This document shows, piece by piece, positions 56,100-64,000 of a stretch of DNA of 64,000 nucleotides. Source of the DNA: Actinobacteria bacterium IMCC26103 (GTDB lineage Bacteria; Actinomycetota; Actinomycetes; Nanopelagicales; Nanopelagicaceae); the NCBI GenBank assembly GCA_002284875.1, contig CP015604.1, positions 1 through 64,000 of the forward strand, given 5' to 3'. The notes beneath the pieces are model-generated. The model did not search any database. It saw only the letters and a list, made by a program, of their open reading frames with translations, and had not been told where the DNA came from. A program made the position numbers and the translations under genes. Positions within the stretch are counted from its first letter, which is position 1; each line of letters starts with the position of its first letter.

Positions 56100-56876
56100 C
56101 TATGCACCCAGTCTTCGCTGCCGTTGTGAATATGCGCGAAGTGCACGTAAGAAATCTACGCGACGAAAATCTGGCCAATAGGCTTCACAGAAATAAAACT
56201 CAGAATGTGCGCTCTGCCACAATAAGAAGCCGCCCAGGCGTTGTTCTCCCGATGTCCTAATCAAAAGTTCGGGATCTGGCTGGCCAGCCGTATATAGAAA
56301 CTTTGAAATCTCATCTGCAGATAACTCACTTGCTGCAGCTTCCAGGTCGGCGCCATGAGCGCTCTTATTTTGCAGATATCCCTTGACGGCATCGACGATC
56401 TCGCGCCGGCCGCCATAACCAATTGCCACATTTACTTCCACGCCGCCGCCATGAACCGGGGGCAGATTCGCTAATTTTTCATGCAGCCATGTAGGCAAGA
56501 GATCCAAGGCGCCGACGGCTTTGATATTCCATTTGCCGGTGGCGCGAAGTTCATCAACGGTATCGCCGATGATTCGCAACAAACCATCGAGCTCTTCGGG
56601 TGTGCGTTTAAAGTTTTCCGTAGAAAGTAACCACAAGGTCACAACTTCAACTTTGGCTTCATCACACCAACCGAGAAATTCGACAATCTTGCTCGCCCCA
56701 CGGCGATGGCCTTTGGGATCAAGCGCGCTGGGATTGGCTATTGCAAAACGACGATTGCCATCGAGAATTACGCCAACATGGCGCGGGGTCTTAGAGAAAT
56801 CAAGATCGCTAACAATGCGCCACTCATAAAACGGGTAAAGCGCAGATTTAATGGTTTTACGAATACTGCTTAACAA
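56100..56876 (-). CDS. uppS: isoprenyl transferase (cis-prenyl diphosphate synthase)
   Basis: Makes long-chain or short-chain cis-prenyl diphosphate from IPP, for the lipid carrier of cell-wall synthesis. Motifs: HVGVILDGNRRFA (catalytic Asp), GHRRGASKIVEFLGWC, VVTLWLLSTENFKR, VNVAIGYGGRREIVDA, and DPELLIRTSGEQRLGGFLLWQSAHSEFYF. 258 residues. It resembles both actinobacterial homologues (UppS and the Z-farnesyl type), which cannot be separated here. It overlaps the upstream DUF3817 gene by 20 bases. Confidence 0.95.
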   Translation of the reverse strand: MLSSIRKTIKSALYPFYEWRIVSDLDFSKTPRHVGVILDGNRRFAIANPSALDPKGHRRGASKIVEFLGWCDEAKVEVVTLWLLSTENFKRTPEELDGLLRIIGDTVDELRATGKWNIKAVGALDLLPTWLHEKLANLPPVHGGGVEVNVAIGYGGRREIVDAVKGYLQNKSAHGADLEAAASELSADEISKFLYTAGQPDPELLIRTSGEQRLGGFLLWQSAHSEFYFCEAYWPDFRRVDFLRALRAYSQRQRRLGA

Positions 56877-57156
56877 CTCTGCGCTCCGCGATAAAAGATG
56901 CCACCGGCAAGGTGCCGGCCAACATCACCCAGAGAATCCTGAGCAAGTGCCAGCGACCTTTAACGCCTATCTGTAGCGCAGTAATCAAATAGACCATATA
57001 TAGATAGCCATGCACGATCGGGATCGCAATCAGATATTTATGGGTATCAATCGCATCAAAGATGTATTTGCCAGGCATATAGCCAAACCAGAGAAGTAAG
57101 GACATAACGCCACAAATAATGGCCATAACGCGAAAGCGGGTGATTGCTGATTTCAT
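56857..57156 (-). CDS. DUF3817 membrane protein
   Basis: 99 residues with three hydrophobic segments, typical of DUF3817: RVMAIICGVMSLLLWFGYMPGKY, then IPIVHGYLYMVYLITALQIG (conserved HGY motif) and ILWVMLAGTLPVASFIAERR. Role unknown; family members often lie near transport or cell-wall genes. Same strand as SURF1, 17 bases downstream of it, and overlapping uppS. Confidence 0.9.
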   Translation of the reverse strand: MKSAITRFRVMAIICGVMSLLLWFGYMPGKYIFDAIDTHKYLIAIPIVHGYLYMVYLITALQIGVKGRWHLLRILWVMLAGTLPVASFIAERRVVKQYS

Positions 57157-57173
57157 AACGGTAAGCCTATGGC

Positions 57174-57890
57174 TTATTGCCCTACTTTACGGCGATAAAA
57201 GGGGAGATAAATCACGATCGCAGCCATCAGCCACCAGATCGCCACATATGAAATATGTTGCCAGTAATAACCAGCTACCCGCGAAACCGGCGCCTTTGCC
57301 ACAACTCGTTCACGAACCAGTTCACCATCACGTGTCTTCTCTGATTTCGCCACAATGAATCCGTCATATAAAGCAACATCCGCTAAACCAACGATGACGC
57401 TGCTATCAAGACGTGAGATAACCCCTGGCACATTGTCGGCGCGATCATCGTTCTGATGTGGCTGCAAGTTTCCAACTAAATCTATTTTGGTAGACATCGC
57501 AACTTCTGGATTTAATAATCGATCTGCCCATAGCCCGCGCACCACCAGAATTCCAGAAATCGGATCTGATCCATCTACCTGCAGCAATGCAACTTCCCAG
57601 TCATTAACCTTGCCATCGCTATCGCTCTGCAGCGGCGCTTTGAAATTGGCGATATAGAAACCACTTACGGCAACCTGCTTATTAACATTTCGTGAATCCA
57701 AGGCAACAGTTGGCGCAGCTAATTCATTTAGCGAATAAATCTTAGGGTCGATAACTTTGGCGGCGGCATTTGTCTCTTTAACTAAGTGAGCCCGATCTAA
57801 CTGCCAATTTCCCAGACCAACCAGAACCAAGACAATCGCGAGAACGCCGAGGGCTTGGAGAAACTTTTTAGCTATCGCTTTGATCTTCAT
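57174..57890 (-). CDS. SURF1 family cytochrome oxidase assembly protein
   Basis: 238 residues. N-terminal transmembrane helix (FLQALGVLAIVLVLVGLGNWQL) followed by the SURF1 signature GNWQLDRAHLVK. The periplasmic domain has VNKQVAVSGFY, ILVVRGLWADR and a second C-terminal helix (ISYVAIWWLMAAIVIYLPFYRR). SURF1 helps insert haem a in cytochrome c oxidase. No oxidase gene lies in the window. Its start overlaps the small upstream ORF by 23 bases. Confidence 0.93.
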   Translation of the reverse strand: MKIKAIAKKFLQALGVLAIVLVLVGLGNWQLDRAHLVKETNAAAKVIDPKIYSLNELAAPTVALDSRNVNKQVAVSGFYIANFKAPLQSDSDGKVNDWEVALLQVDGSDPISGILVVRGLWADRLLNPEVAMSTKIDLVGNLQPHQNDDRADNVPGVISRLDSSVIVGLADVALYDGFIVAKSEKTRDGELVRERVVAKAPVSRVAGYYWQHISYVAIWWLMAAIVIYLPFYRRKVGQ

Positions 57891-58011
57891 TATTACGAGC
57901 GCTCATTCGCATGTAGCGCTTGTAGAAACTGCGCAACAAGAAAGCAACAGCGACGCAGAGAAGAAAGACTGTTAGTGAACCAGCCCAACCCATCTCAACA
58001 TCTTTTTGCAT
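57868..58011 (-). CDS. 47-residue membrane protein overlapping SURF1
   Basis: A short frame beginning MQKDVEMGWAGSLTVFLL, with one transmembrane helix (SLTVFLLCVAVAFLLRSFY) and a basic C terminus (YKRYMRMSARNNEDQSDS). GGGAAG lies about eight bases before the ATG. The helix with positive-inside tail has a real-protein look, and translation would be coupled to surf1 by the 23-base overlap. No family recognised. It could be a small oxidase-assembly partner or a translation leader for surf1. Confidence 0.6.
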   Translation of the reverse strand: MQKDVEMGWAGSLTVFLLCVAVAFLLRSFYKRYMRMSARNNEDQSDS

Positions 58012-58025
58012 GCGATAATCTTCCC

Positions 58026-58403
58026 ATGGATTTGGATTTCAACGACCGCTACGGCGTGCGCTCAAGCAAGGCTTGGATCACACCCGCTATTGCCTTTGCC
58101 ATTATCGGTGGCGGTTGGTTGATCTGGGCAGGACTTCAACATGCCAATCCCGAAATTCGCAGCGAGTTAATCTCATTTAACGTTAGCGCAGAACGTGAAA
58201 TTTCAATCCGCTACACAATCGATCGCACCGATCCCAATCAAGTTGTTATCTGCACACTTACAGCAAGTGATATGGATAAGAATGTAGTTGGCCAAATCGA
58301 TGACACCATCGCAGCAGGCGCAGCCCATAGCGAGCAAACCACTGCAATTCCCGCACGATCTGCCCCTGTATCTGCGGCTATCGCTCGTTGTCGCGCCAAA
58401 TAA
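58026..58403 (+). CDS. DUF4307 membrane protein
   Basis: 125 residues of DUF4307 type: DLDFNDRYGVRSSKAW, one membrane helix (ITPAIAFAIIGGGWLIWAGLQHA) and an extracytoplasmic domain with SFNVSAEREISIRYTIDRTDPNQVVICTL, ending in ARCRAK. The ATG is the start; the frame upstream is antisense to the SURF1 region. Divergent from the small ORF by 14 bases. Followed by greA 24 bases on, as in other actinobacteria. Confidence 0.88.
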   Translation: MDLDFNDRYGVRSSKAWITPAIAFAIIGGGWLIWAGLQHANPEIRSELISFNVSAEREISIRYTIDRTDPNQVVICTLTASDMDKNVVGQIDDTIAAGAAHSEQTTAIPARSAPVSAAIARCRAK

Positions 58404-58427
58404 TTACTTCGTATACCGTTGCCCCTT

Positions 58428-58904
58428 ATGAGTACCCCACAAACTTGGCTTACCCAAGAAGCAGCCGATCGCTTGCGCGGTGAACTCGCACATCTTGAAT
58501 CAGATGGTCGTAAAGAAATCACCGCCAAGATCGAAGCTGCTCGCGCCGAAGGCGACTTAAAAGAAAATGGCGGCTACCACGCAGCCCGCGATGAACAAGG
58601 CAAGATGGAAGCGCGCATCCGTCAGCTAAAACAAATGCTTGAAAATGCACACATCGGAACTCCCCCAGCATCTGCCGATGGCGTGGTCGGTCCCGGAATG
58701 GTGATCACCGCAATAATCGCTGGCGACGAAGAGAAGTTCTTACTTGGTTCACGCGAAATCGCATCTGGTGACCTAAGCGTTTATAGCGAAAAATCACCAC
58801 TGGGTTCAGCCGTTATGGGCGCAAAGATCGGCGACACAGTTTCATACACTGCGCCAAACGGTAAAGAGATTAAAGTCGAGATTAAAGAAGCAACTAACTA
58901 CTGA
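58428..58904 (+). CDS. greA: transcription elongation factor GreA
   Basis: 158 residues. An N-terminal coiled coil (LTQEAADRLRGELAHLE... DLKENGGYHAARDEQGKMEARI), with the acidic tip residues D and E that stimulate RNA polymerase cleavage, precedes a C-terminal FKBP-like domain (DTVSYTAPNGKEIKVEI). It rescues backtracked RNA polymerase. The start is the ATG giving MSTPQTWL; no Shine-Dalgarno precedes it. Confidence 0.96.
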   Translation: MSTPQTWLTQEAADRLRGELAHLESDGRKEITAKIEAARAEGDLKENGGYHAARDEQGKMEARIRQLKQMLENAHIGTPPASADGVVGPGMVITAIIAGDEEKFLLGSREIASGDLSVYSEKSPLGSAVMGAKIGDTVSYTAPNGKEIKVEIKEATNY

Positions 58905-58920
58905 TAGCAGGTAGTTGTGC

Positions 58921-59604
58921 TTATTCCTTAAGCATCCGGGCCATGGTTGGCAACATTTTATTTAGACTTCTAACTGGAGTCATCAAAGTAAAAATGTAAA
59001 ACATATATCCAGCCAAAGCGATCCAAGCATTTAAGAGACAGATAGATACCAAGATAATTCCTAACACCGCTGGAAATCCATTGAAAATTAACAGAGCTTT
59101 ATCTCTATATTCTTTTGACTTACCGGTCAAGAAGAAATCATCTGTCCAAGTAATCGACGTATCGCCTTTAAATATGATCACTATCGCTCGTTGAATAATT
59201 GAAGTCCAATACTGCCCAAATAGACAGATTCCGAAGTAAAAGACTCCCCACTTCATATTTGGCTTATTGAGATTTTCAGCTAGTAGGGCAACACCAAATG
59301 GCATTAACGCAACCCAGGCCATGGTTAAACCGTGGTTCCAAACAATGGTTGCATTTGTTCCTACGACGTACTGACTTGCTACGTGATATTGGTACCACCA
59401 AGAAAATAGAACGAAAAAGCCAAGAACGTAAGCAAGAAAAGTTGGCCAATTTTCAAAGAGCATCGCATTGAAATCTTTACTCTCACTAATTTTGTGAACG
59501 AGGCCGACCACATCTAGGCCAAGCAGAGTTAGCGCAATAGAAAAGACACCGTCGCTCAAAGTATCAATTAACTTATGGCTTATATTCTTAAATTTCATCT
59601 CCAT
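58921..59604 (-). CDS. TMEM175 (DUF1211)-like potassium channel family protein
   Basis: About 227 residues with five or six transmembrane helices. The first contains the DUF1211 signature LIDTLSDGVFSIALTLLGLDV, a version of the R/F-SDG-x-x-A-I-A-x-T motif of TMEM175 channel subunits. Bacterial members are potassium-selective leak channels. The Arg of the usual FSD motif is replaced (TLSD). The start is the ATG with GGAG six bases upstream; a GTG at 59622 is less likely. The 259 bases between this gene and the secreted-protein gene hold promoter sequence only, with no repeat or ORF I can support. Confidence 0.85.
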   Translation of the reverse strand: MEMKFKNISHKLIDTLSDGVFSIALTLLGLDVVGLVHKISESKDFNAMLFENWPTFLAYVLGFFVLFSWWYQYHVASQYVVGTNATIVWNHGLTMAWVALMPFGVALLAENLNKPNMKWGVFYFGICLFGQYWTSIIQRAIVIIFKGDTSITWTDDFFLTGKSKEYRDKALLIFNGFPAVLGIILVSICLLNAWIALAGYMFYIFTLMTPVRSLNKMLPTMARMLKE

Positions 59605-59863
59605 GTGGGTCTCCGCTTCCACCTAAATTTCAGGTAAAAGTAACTGAAAGCAAGAGAAATTCCCACGGCTCGCCTAAATGGGGCCAAGATTTTTTAAAAC
59701 TGAAAATGAGCACTCTTTACAAAACCGAAAGGTCCAGAGGACGCAGGCTGGAAGATGCATTAGAGCCATCTGACAGAAAATAATTGGAAATAGGCTTACA
59801 AATTATGCATAAATAGGTCCAGAATAAGCGGTAGAGGTAAAAGGTTAATCTAGGAGAGCAAAC

Positions 59864-61501
59864 ATGATTCGTCGCATCGTTTTGTCATTTATATTAATTG
59901 TTTCAGTCTCGCTTCCCGCTCCAGCACAGGCAACCCTCTTTCCGGGGTTCCCGCAGGACTCTGATCGACAGGCGCTCTCACTTGAAGATCTCGCAGAAAA
60001 CCCTTTCTCTTTTATCGTAAATAACAATATGGCTCAGGCGATGGATGCTGGCACAGCAGTTGAAACTCCCGAGGCAACGAGATTGTGCGATGAATTCAAT
60101 ACTCGTGGCTGCAATTTACAAGGAAATTCAAATCTAAGTATTAATAGCATTATTCCTGTATGTACCGCTGTTATTGAGAATTGCATCAACAAATTGCAAA
60201 TTACCAAGTCTGACGGAACAAAAGTAGATGCAAAATTTGTACGCTACTTCAAAGGAAAGACTTTCACAGGTATTCCTGAGCTCGGAATGCCGGGCGGATC
60301 TCGTACTTCGTTATGGCAAGCACCGGGCGCAACCAATTCTGGTGATACAGACCTTTACTTAGTAAATGCAAAAGTTATCTGGCACTATGCAAATGGCTCT
60401 GCAACCGTAAATTCATTTAGCGCATCTGTATACGCGGTGAAGGAAAAAAGTGATTCCCGGTTCAAAGATTCAGGGATCAACACAGGGCCAGCTTTTAACG
60501 GAAAGTTTGGAAGTATTACCGAGACCGGTGAAATTATTTACGATGGTACCTGCGTAGCAACGGAAGCTGGGAACTGTGCTCAACGCGTTGAGTATGCACC
60601 TGGCACCAGAGTTAAATTAGAGATGACTCTTTCAAATAAAGTAACTGGTTGGCTTCATGGTCGAATTTCAAATCCTGATATAACCGTATTGCCAATCGAT
60701 GCGACTTACAACAAGCTCTCTGTAGAGGCGAGTGTTGTAGATGTTCCAATGATGTATGCAGCCTTTAATAAATCCGAGATGGCGAAGTCATTTCTTGATA
60801 ACTATGAAAGATCAATGAATACAGGGAGAGGTTTCTACGGGGTCACTTTTTGGAAGCAATTCCCACCTTCAAGTCCCTTCGCGACCCAAATAGTTACCAC
60901 ACTTGCTGAATCCATTAAAAATACCGCGACCGAACTTCATAGCTATTGGGATTTAGCTTCCTTGCCAAATATGTCAAACAATCCTTGCATGTCGGATACT
61001 TCGAAACTTATTGGCTTTGTAACGACAAATGCCATGGCGTACGAAGGAAATGCTCCATCTTGGGATGGCAACACTCTTGAATACAAAGTCGCGGGACTGC
61101 ACTATTTGCCCGATGGAAAAACACTAACTTCTGGAACTTACGATCTCGCGATGCGTAGTGATACCGCCCGTTGTCTCTATGGATTTACCGATGCACCTTT
61201 ATCTGCTTCGATCGCAGTAACTTCGGCTGAAGGAGAGCAAAAGGTAGCTACGACTGTGCTGAACGAAAAGAATGGCTGGTTGTACCTAGCAGCATATGGA
61301 TTCTCATTTAGTGCATCGACAATCAAAATTAAGCTTACTCAAGAGAAACCAAAAGAAGTTGCACCATCACCAGCACCATCTGCCTCGCCTGTGGCAACTA
61401 AGGCTGTGGCGATGAAGTCAATAAAGTGCGTTAAAGGTAAGACGATTAAAACCGTAAAAGGAGTTAATCCCAAGTGTCCGTCAGGCTATAAGCAAAAATA
61501 A
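59864..61501 (+). CDS. large secreted protein with C-terminal CVKGKT tail
   Basis: 545 residues. Signal peptide RRIVLSFILIVSVSLPAPAQA is followed by a mature part rich in T, S, N and A with several cysteine pairs (RLCDEFNTRGCN, CTAVIENC, CVATEAGNC, CMSDTSK). A Pro/Ala/Ser linker (APSPAPSASP) comes next, then the tail IKCVKGKTIKTVKGVNPKCPSGYKQK. That last motif recurs, in my memory, at the ends of many secreted proteins of freshwater acI actinobacteria and may anchor them at the cell surface. No enzymatic domain recognised. AGGAG is eight bases before the ATG. Confidence 0.88.
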   Translation: MIRRIVLSFILIVSVSLPAPAQATLFPGFPQDSDRQALSLEDLAENPFSFIVNNNMAQAMDAGTAVETPEATRLCDEFNTRGCNLQGNSNLSINSIIPVCTAVIENCINKLQITKSDGTKVDAKFVRYFKGKTFTGIPELGMPGGSRTSLWQAPGATNSGDTDLYLVNAKVIWHYANGSATVNSFSASVYAVKEKSDSRFKDSGINTGPAFNGKFGSITETGEIIYDGTCVATEAGNCAQRVEYAPGTRVKLEMTLSNKVTGWLHGRISNPDITVLPIDATYNKLSVEASVVDVPMMYAAFNKSEMAKSFLDNYERSMNTGRGFYGVTFWKQFPPSSPFATQIVTTLAESIKNTATELHSYWDLASLPNMSNNPCMSDTSKLIGFVTTNAMAYEGNAPSWDGNTLEYKVAGLHYLPDGKTLTSGTYDLAMRSDTARCLYGFTDAPLSASIAVTSAEGEQKVATTVLNEKNGWLYLAAYGFSFSASTIKIKLTQEKPKEVAPSPAPSASPVATKAVAMKSIKCVKGKTIKTVKGVNPKCPSGYKQK

Positions 61502-61504
61502 CGC

Positions 61505-62266
61505 TTAGTAAGTAGCTCGTCCGCCGCTGGCATCAAAGGTAAAGCCGGTTGTAAATGAACAAGCTTTCGATGCCATAAAGGCGACGATTTCGGCTACTTC
61601 TTCGGGTTGGCCGACGCGGCCCATGGGAATGCGGCTGATCATATATTTAAGCGTTTCATCAGAAGTATTTGCATTCATCGGTGTGCTGATTACTGCTGGT
61701 GCAAGTGAGTTGATAATGATTCCATCTGGTGCAACTTCTTTGGCAACGCCTTTTACGAATCCGATCATTCCGGCCTTTGAAGTGTTGTATGGAGAAAGCC
61801 CAGGGTTTCCTTCTTTACCTGCAATTGATGCCAAGTGAACAATGCGTCCGTACTTCTTATCTTTCATCGCAGGGATAACTGCTTGGGTAAGCCAGATAGC
61901 GCCATAGAGATTTACTTGCAAAACTTTTTCAAAGTCTGCCCATTTCACATCTATTGCAGGAGTATTTGAGGGACCAACAATTCCTGCGGTGTTGATTAGC
62001 GCATCAATTGTGCCGTGGTCTTTTAAGATTGCAGAGATAGTTGTGTTGATCTGGTTTTGATCTGAGATATCGCAGGTGTGGACCTGGTTTGGGGCAAGTT
62101 TTAGCTCTGTGGCTAAATCATTGAGTGCTGATTTATTGAAATCTAATGCAATGACCTTTGCACCGCGCGATGCAATTAGTTGAGCACTTGCTTTGCCGAT
62201 ACCGGTAGCGGCACCTGAGATAACAACTACTTGGCCGTTGAATTCAACTAATTCGGTGCTGGTCAT
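61505..62266 (-). CDS. short-chain dehydrogenase, sugar-type
   Basis: 253-residue classical SDR: VISGAATGIGKASAQLIASRG, VHTCDIS, INTAGIVGP, IVHLASIAG with the catalytic serine, and SPYNTSKAGMIGFVKG (Y-x3-K). It resembles sugar 1-dehydrogenases and 3-oxoacyl reductases. With the adjacent zinc dehydrogenase and divergent dehydratase, a role in non-phosphorylating sugar oxidation is likely, substrate unknown. Nine bases after the alcohol dehydrogenase-like gene in the same operon. Confidence 0.92.
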   Translation of the reverse strand: MTSTELVEFNGQVVVISGAATGIGKASAQLIASRGAKVIALDFNKSALNDLATELKLAPNQVHTCDISDQNQINTTISAILKDHGTIDALINTAGIVGPSNTPAIDVKWADFEKVLQVNLYGAIWLTQAVIPAMKDKKYGRIVHLASIAGKEGNPGLSPYNTSKAGMIGFVKGVAKEVAPDGIIINSLAPAVISTPMNANTSDETLKYMISRIPMGRVGQPEEVAEIVAFMASKACSFTTGFTFDASGGRATY

Positions 62267-62275
62267 TTTTATCCT

Positions 62276-63292
62276 TTACTTTATCCGCGGATCAATGTGG
62301 ATCTTTGGTCCATCGCCAGCGCCTTGCGGACGTTTACCCATAAAGACATCGTGTACTTCATTTAGTGAAATTGTGGCAGCGATTAGCGGACGGGGATCGA
62401 CTTCACCGCGGGCGAAGATTTCAATAGCGCCTTTTAAGCCAGGAGATGCCGAAAGTATGCCAACTGCGGTGACATCTTTAAGCGCAATATCGCGCGAATC
62501 GATCAGGCTTGGCTCGCCTGAGATGCCGATGTAAACAACGCGGCCGCCAGGTTCAACTGCTTGCACAATTTCGTTTGGAATTGATTTGTGATTAGTAGCA
62601 TCGATGATTCCATCAAAGCCTGTCTTCGGTTTTACTAAATCAGTACCAGCATTCTTTATTCCGATTTGATGGGCAAGTTTGATGGTGCGTTCGTTGCGAC
62701 CGATTAAGTGAACGTTGGCACCTGCGGCTTGGGCCAGTTGTGCGCAAAGTAATCCGATGGTGCCGGTTCCGTAGATCAGGATTTCTTTACCGGGGCCAGC
62801 AAGTGCTGCTTCTACTGCGCGAAGTGAATTGCCGGCAGGTTCAATGAGTGCACCGATGGCATCATCGATGGAATCAGGTAATTTATGTAGCGCGCGAACT
62901 GGAACTAGAAGTTTTTCGGCACATGCACCGGGCCAACCGTTGCGAACACCGATTTCATAACGATCATCGCAGACATGTTGACGTCCTGATGTGCAGCGGT
63001 AACAAGTTCCACAACCCAACATGGTGTCGCCAGTTACGCGTTGTCCGATCCAACTTTGATCAGCGCCTTTTCCAACGGCTGATACAACGCCACACCATTC
63101 GTGGCCGATACGAACTGGGTACTTTGCTTGATTGCTGTGGAGATAGACCATCTCTCCTGTAAAGAATTCTTGATCAGTTCCACAAATACCAGCGCGAGTA
63201 ACATCAACTACGACTTGGTTATCTCCAGCAATTGGCTCTTCCACATCTTCCACAATGGAATTATTTGGAGAAGTTATAGTCAAGGCCTTCAT
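62276..63292 (-). CDS. zinc-dependent alcohol/sugar dehydrogenase (MDR family)
   Basis: 338 residues: GICGTDQEFFTGE with the catalytic zinc Cys, IGHEWCGVVSAVG (His), and LGCGTCYRCTSGRQHVC carrying four structural-zinc cysteines. The nucleotide-binding YGTGTIGLLCAQLAQAAGA follows. The N-terminal and zinc features match glucose/threonine/galactitol-type dehydrogenases. Substrate unknown; context points to a sugar or sugar acid. First gene of the operon with the SDR; divergent from the dehydratase gene with about 60 bases between. Confidence 0.92.
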   Translation of the reverse strand: MKALTITSPNNSIVEDVEEPIAGDNQVVVDVTRAGICGTDQEFFTGEMVYLHSNQAKYPVRIGHEWCGVVSAVGKGADQSWIGQRVTGDTMLGCGTCYRCTSGRQHVCDDRYEIGVRNGWPGACAEKLLVPVRALHKLPDSIDDAIGALIEPAGNSLRAVEAALAGPGKEILIYGTGTIGLLCAQLAQAAGANVHLIGRNERTIKLAHQIGIKNAGTDLVKPKTGFDGIIDATNHKSIPNEIVQAVEPGGRVVYIGISGEPSLIDSRDIALKDVTAVGILSASPGLKGAIEIFARGEVDPRPLIAATISLNEVHDVFMGKRPQGAGDGPKIHIDPRIK

Positions 63293-63351
63293 GCCGTCAC
63301 TATACTCAACACAATATCTAGGTTGAAAGTATGCGATTTGAGGAGCTTTTG

Positions 63352-64000
63352 ATGCGTAGCGCCCATTGGTATGGCGGTAAAGATCGTGATGGATTTATTC
63401 ACCGCGCATGGATGCGCCGCGGTTTACCGAAAGATGCCTTTGATGGTCGCCCACATATCGCAATCGCAAATACTGCATCAGATTTAACTCCGTGCAACTC
63501 TCATTTAAATGAAATTATGGAGCACGTTAAGAACGGCATCTGGGAAGCAGGTGGTGTTCCACTAAATATGCCAGCGGTTTCACTTGGTGAAACCTTGGTC
63601 CGTCCAACTGCGATGTTATGGCGCAATATGGCGGCGATGGCAACTGAGGAAATGATCCGCGCTAATCCAATCGATGGCGTTGTCCTGCTCGGTGGTTGCG
63701 ATAAAACTATTCCTTCATTGTTGATGGCAGCATCTTCAGTTGATATTCCAGCGCTAGTTGTTCCAGGTGGCCCGATGTTAACCGGCACATTCCAAGGAAC
63801 ACCACTGGGCTGTGGCACTGATGTCTTTAGATTGAGCGAAGAAGTTCGTGCTAAAAAACTTAGCGAAGCAAAGTTCTTAGATTCAGAATCCGCGATGATT
63901 CGTAGCCGCGGCCATTGCAACACAATGGGCACCGCATCGACTATGGGAATTATGGCTGAAGCACTCGGAATGGTTATTCCCGGCGTTGCAGGTACCCCAG
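63352..64000 (+). CDS. IlvD/Edd family dehydratase, N-terminal part (runs off the edge)
   Basis: The frame is open to the right edge, 216 codons without a stop. The product starts MRSAHWYGGKDRDGFIHRAW and continues with IAIANTASDLTPCNSHLNEI, GGCDKTIPSLLMA and SRGHCNTMGTASTMGIMAEALG. These are the iron-sulfur cysteine regions of the dihydroxy-acid/sugar-acid dehydratase family. WFGG/WYGG-KDRDGF openings are typical of sugar-acid dehydratases (arabonate, fuconate type) rather than the valine-pathway IlvD. AGGAG is six bases before the chosen ATG; an in-frame ATG at 63331 gives seven more residues. Confidence 0.9.
   Translation, partial: MRSAHWYGGKDRDGFIHRAWMRRGLPKDAFDGRPHIAIANTASDLTPCNSHLNEIMEHVKNGIWEAGGVPLNMPAVSLGETLVRPTAMLWRNMAAMATEEMIRANPIDGVVLLGGCDKTIPSLLMAASSVDIPALVVPGGPMLTGTFQGTPLGCGTDVFRLSEEVRAKKLSEAKFLDSESAMIRSRGHCNTMGTASTMGIMAEALGMVIPGVAGTP

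Overview
The window looks like a chromosomal segment of a streamlined, moderate-GC actinobacterium. The best guess is the freshwater Nanopelagicales/acI type (Planktophila-like), which is inference from gene content. The evidence is classic actinobacterial neighbourhoods: smpB-ftsX-ftsE-prfB; sigR-rsrA; and UPF0182, Lon-like protease, DUF2342, ABC1 kinase, whiB7, uvrD2, nudC and AddA/AddB-like helicase-nucleases in the order known from Mycobacterium. Other signs are a fused 2-oxoglutarate decarboxylase (Kgd), nickel superoxide dismutase, very short intergenic gaps, several convergent genes that share one TTAA or CTAA for both stop codons, and a secreted protein with a C-terminal CVKGKT...PKCPSGYK tail. 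There are no transposases, phage genes or CRISPR repeats.

Layout. 1-3.6 kb: 5' end of tmRNA, smpB, ftsX, ftsE, prfB (minus strand). 3.6-8.9 kb: an AT-richer, tightly overlapping six-gene minus-strand operon wedged next to prfB. It holds a predicted restriction endonuclease, a C5-cytosine methyltransferase, two proteins I do not recognise, a GHKL (Hsp90/MutL/MORC-like) ATPase and a 75-residue protein. This is the main accessory region and the best candidate for a little-described defence system. 8.9-9.24 kb: a repeat-rich divergent promoter region and a short stretch with three hairpins. 9.2-23.4 kb: kgd, sodX/sodN, thioesterase, rsrA/sigR, SRAP, aroA-rsgA-hisN-copper ATPase, DUF4389, initiator tRNA. 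23.4-45.4 kb: the conserved actinobacterial repair and stress block, ending in typA. It includes whiB7 with a long leader that appears to hold a 57-codon upstream ORF and an attenuator. 45.6-58.9 kb: aminotransferase, ychF, rmuC, ispH, xseA-xseB, fumarase, lytic transglycosylase with a structured leader, phoH, uppS, SURF1, greA. 58.9-64 kb: TMEM175-like channel, large secreted protein, and a divergent sugar or sugar-acid dehydrogenase/dehydratase cluster cut by the right edge.

How the genes work together: most are housekeeping (translation rescue, division, DNA repair, aromatic and histidine synthesis, TCA cycle, cell-wall lipid carrier). Oxidative and thiol stress is covered by NiSOD with its maturation protease and by SigR/RsrA. 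Ribosome-targeting stress is probably sensed through the whiB7 leader. The defence operon would act independently as a restriction-modification-type module with an extra ATPase arm.
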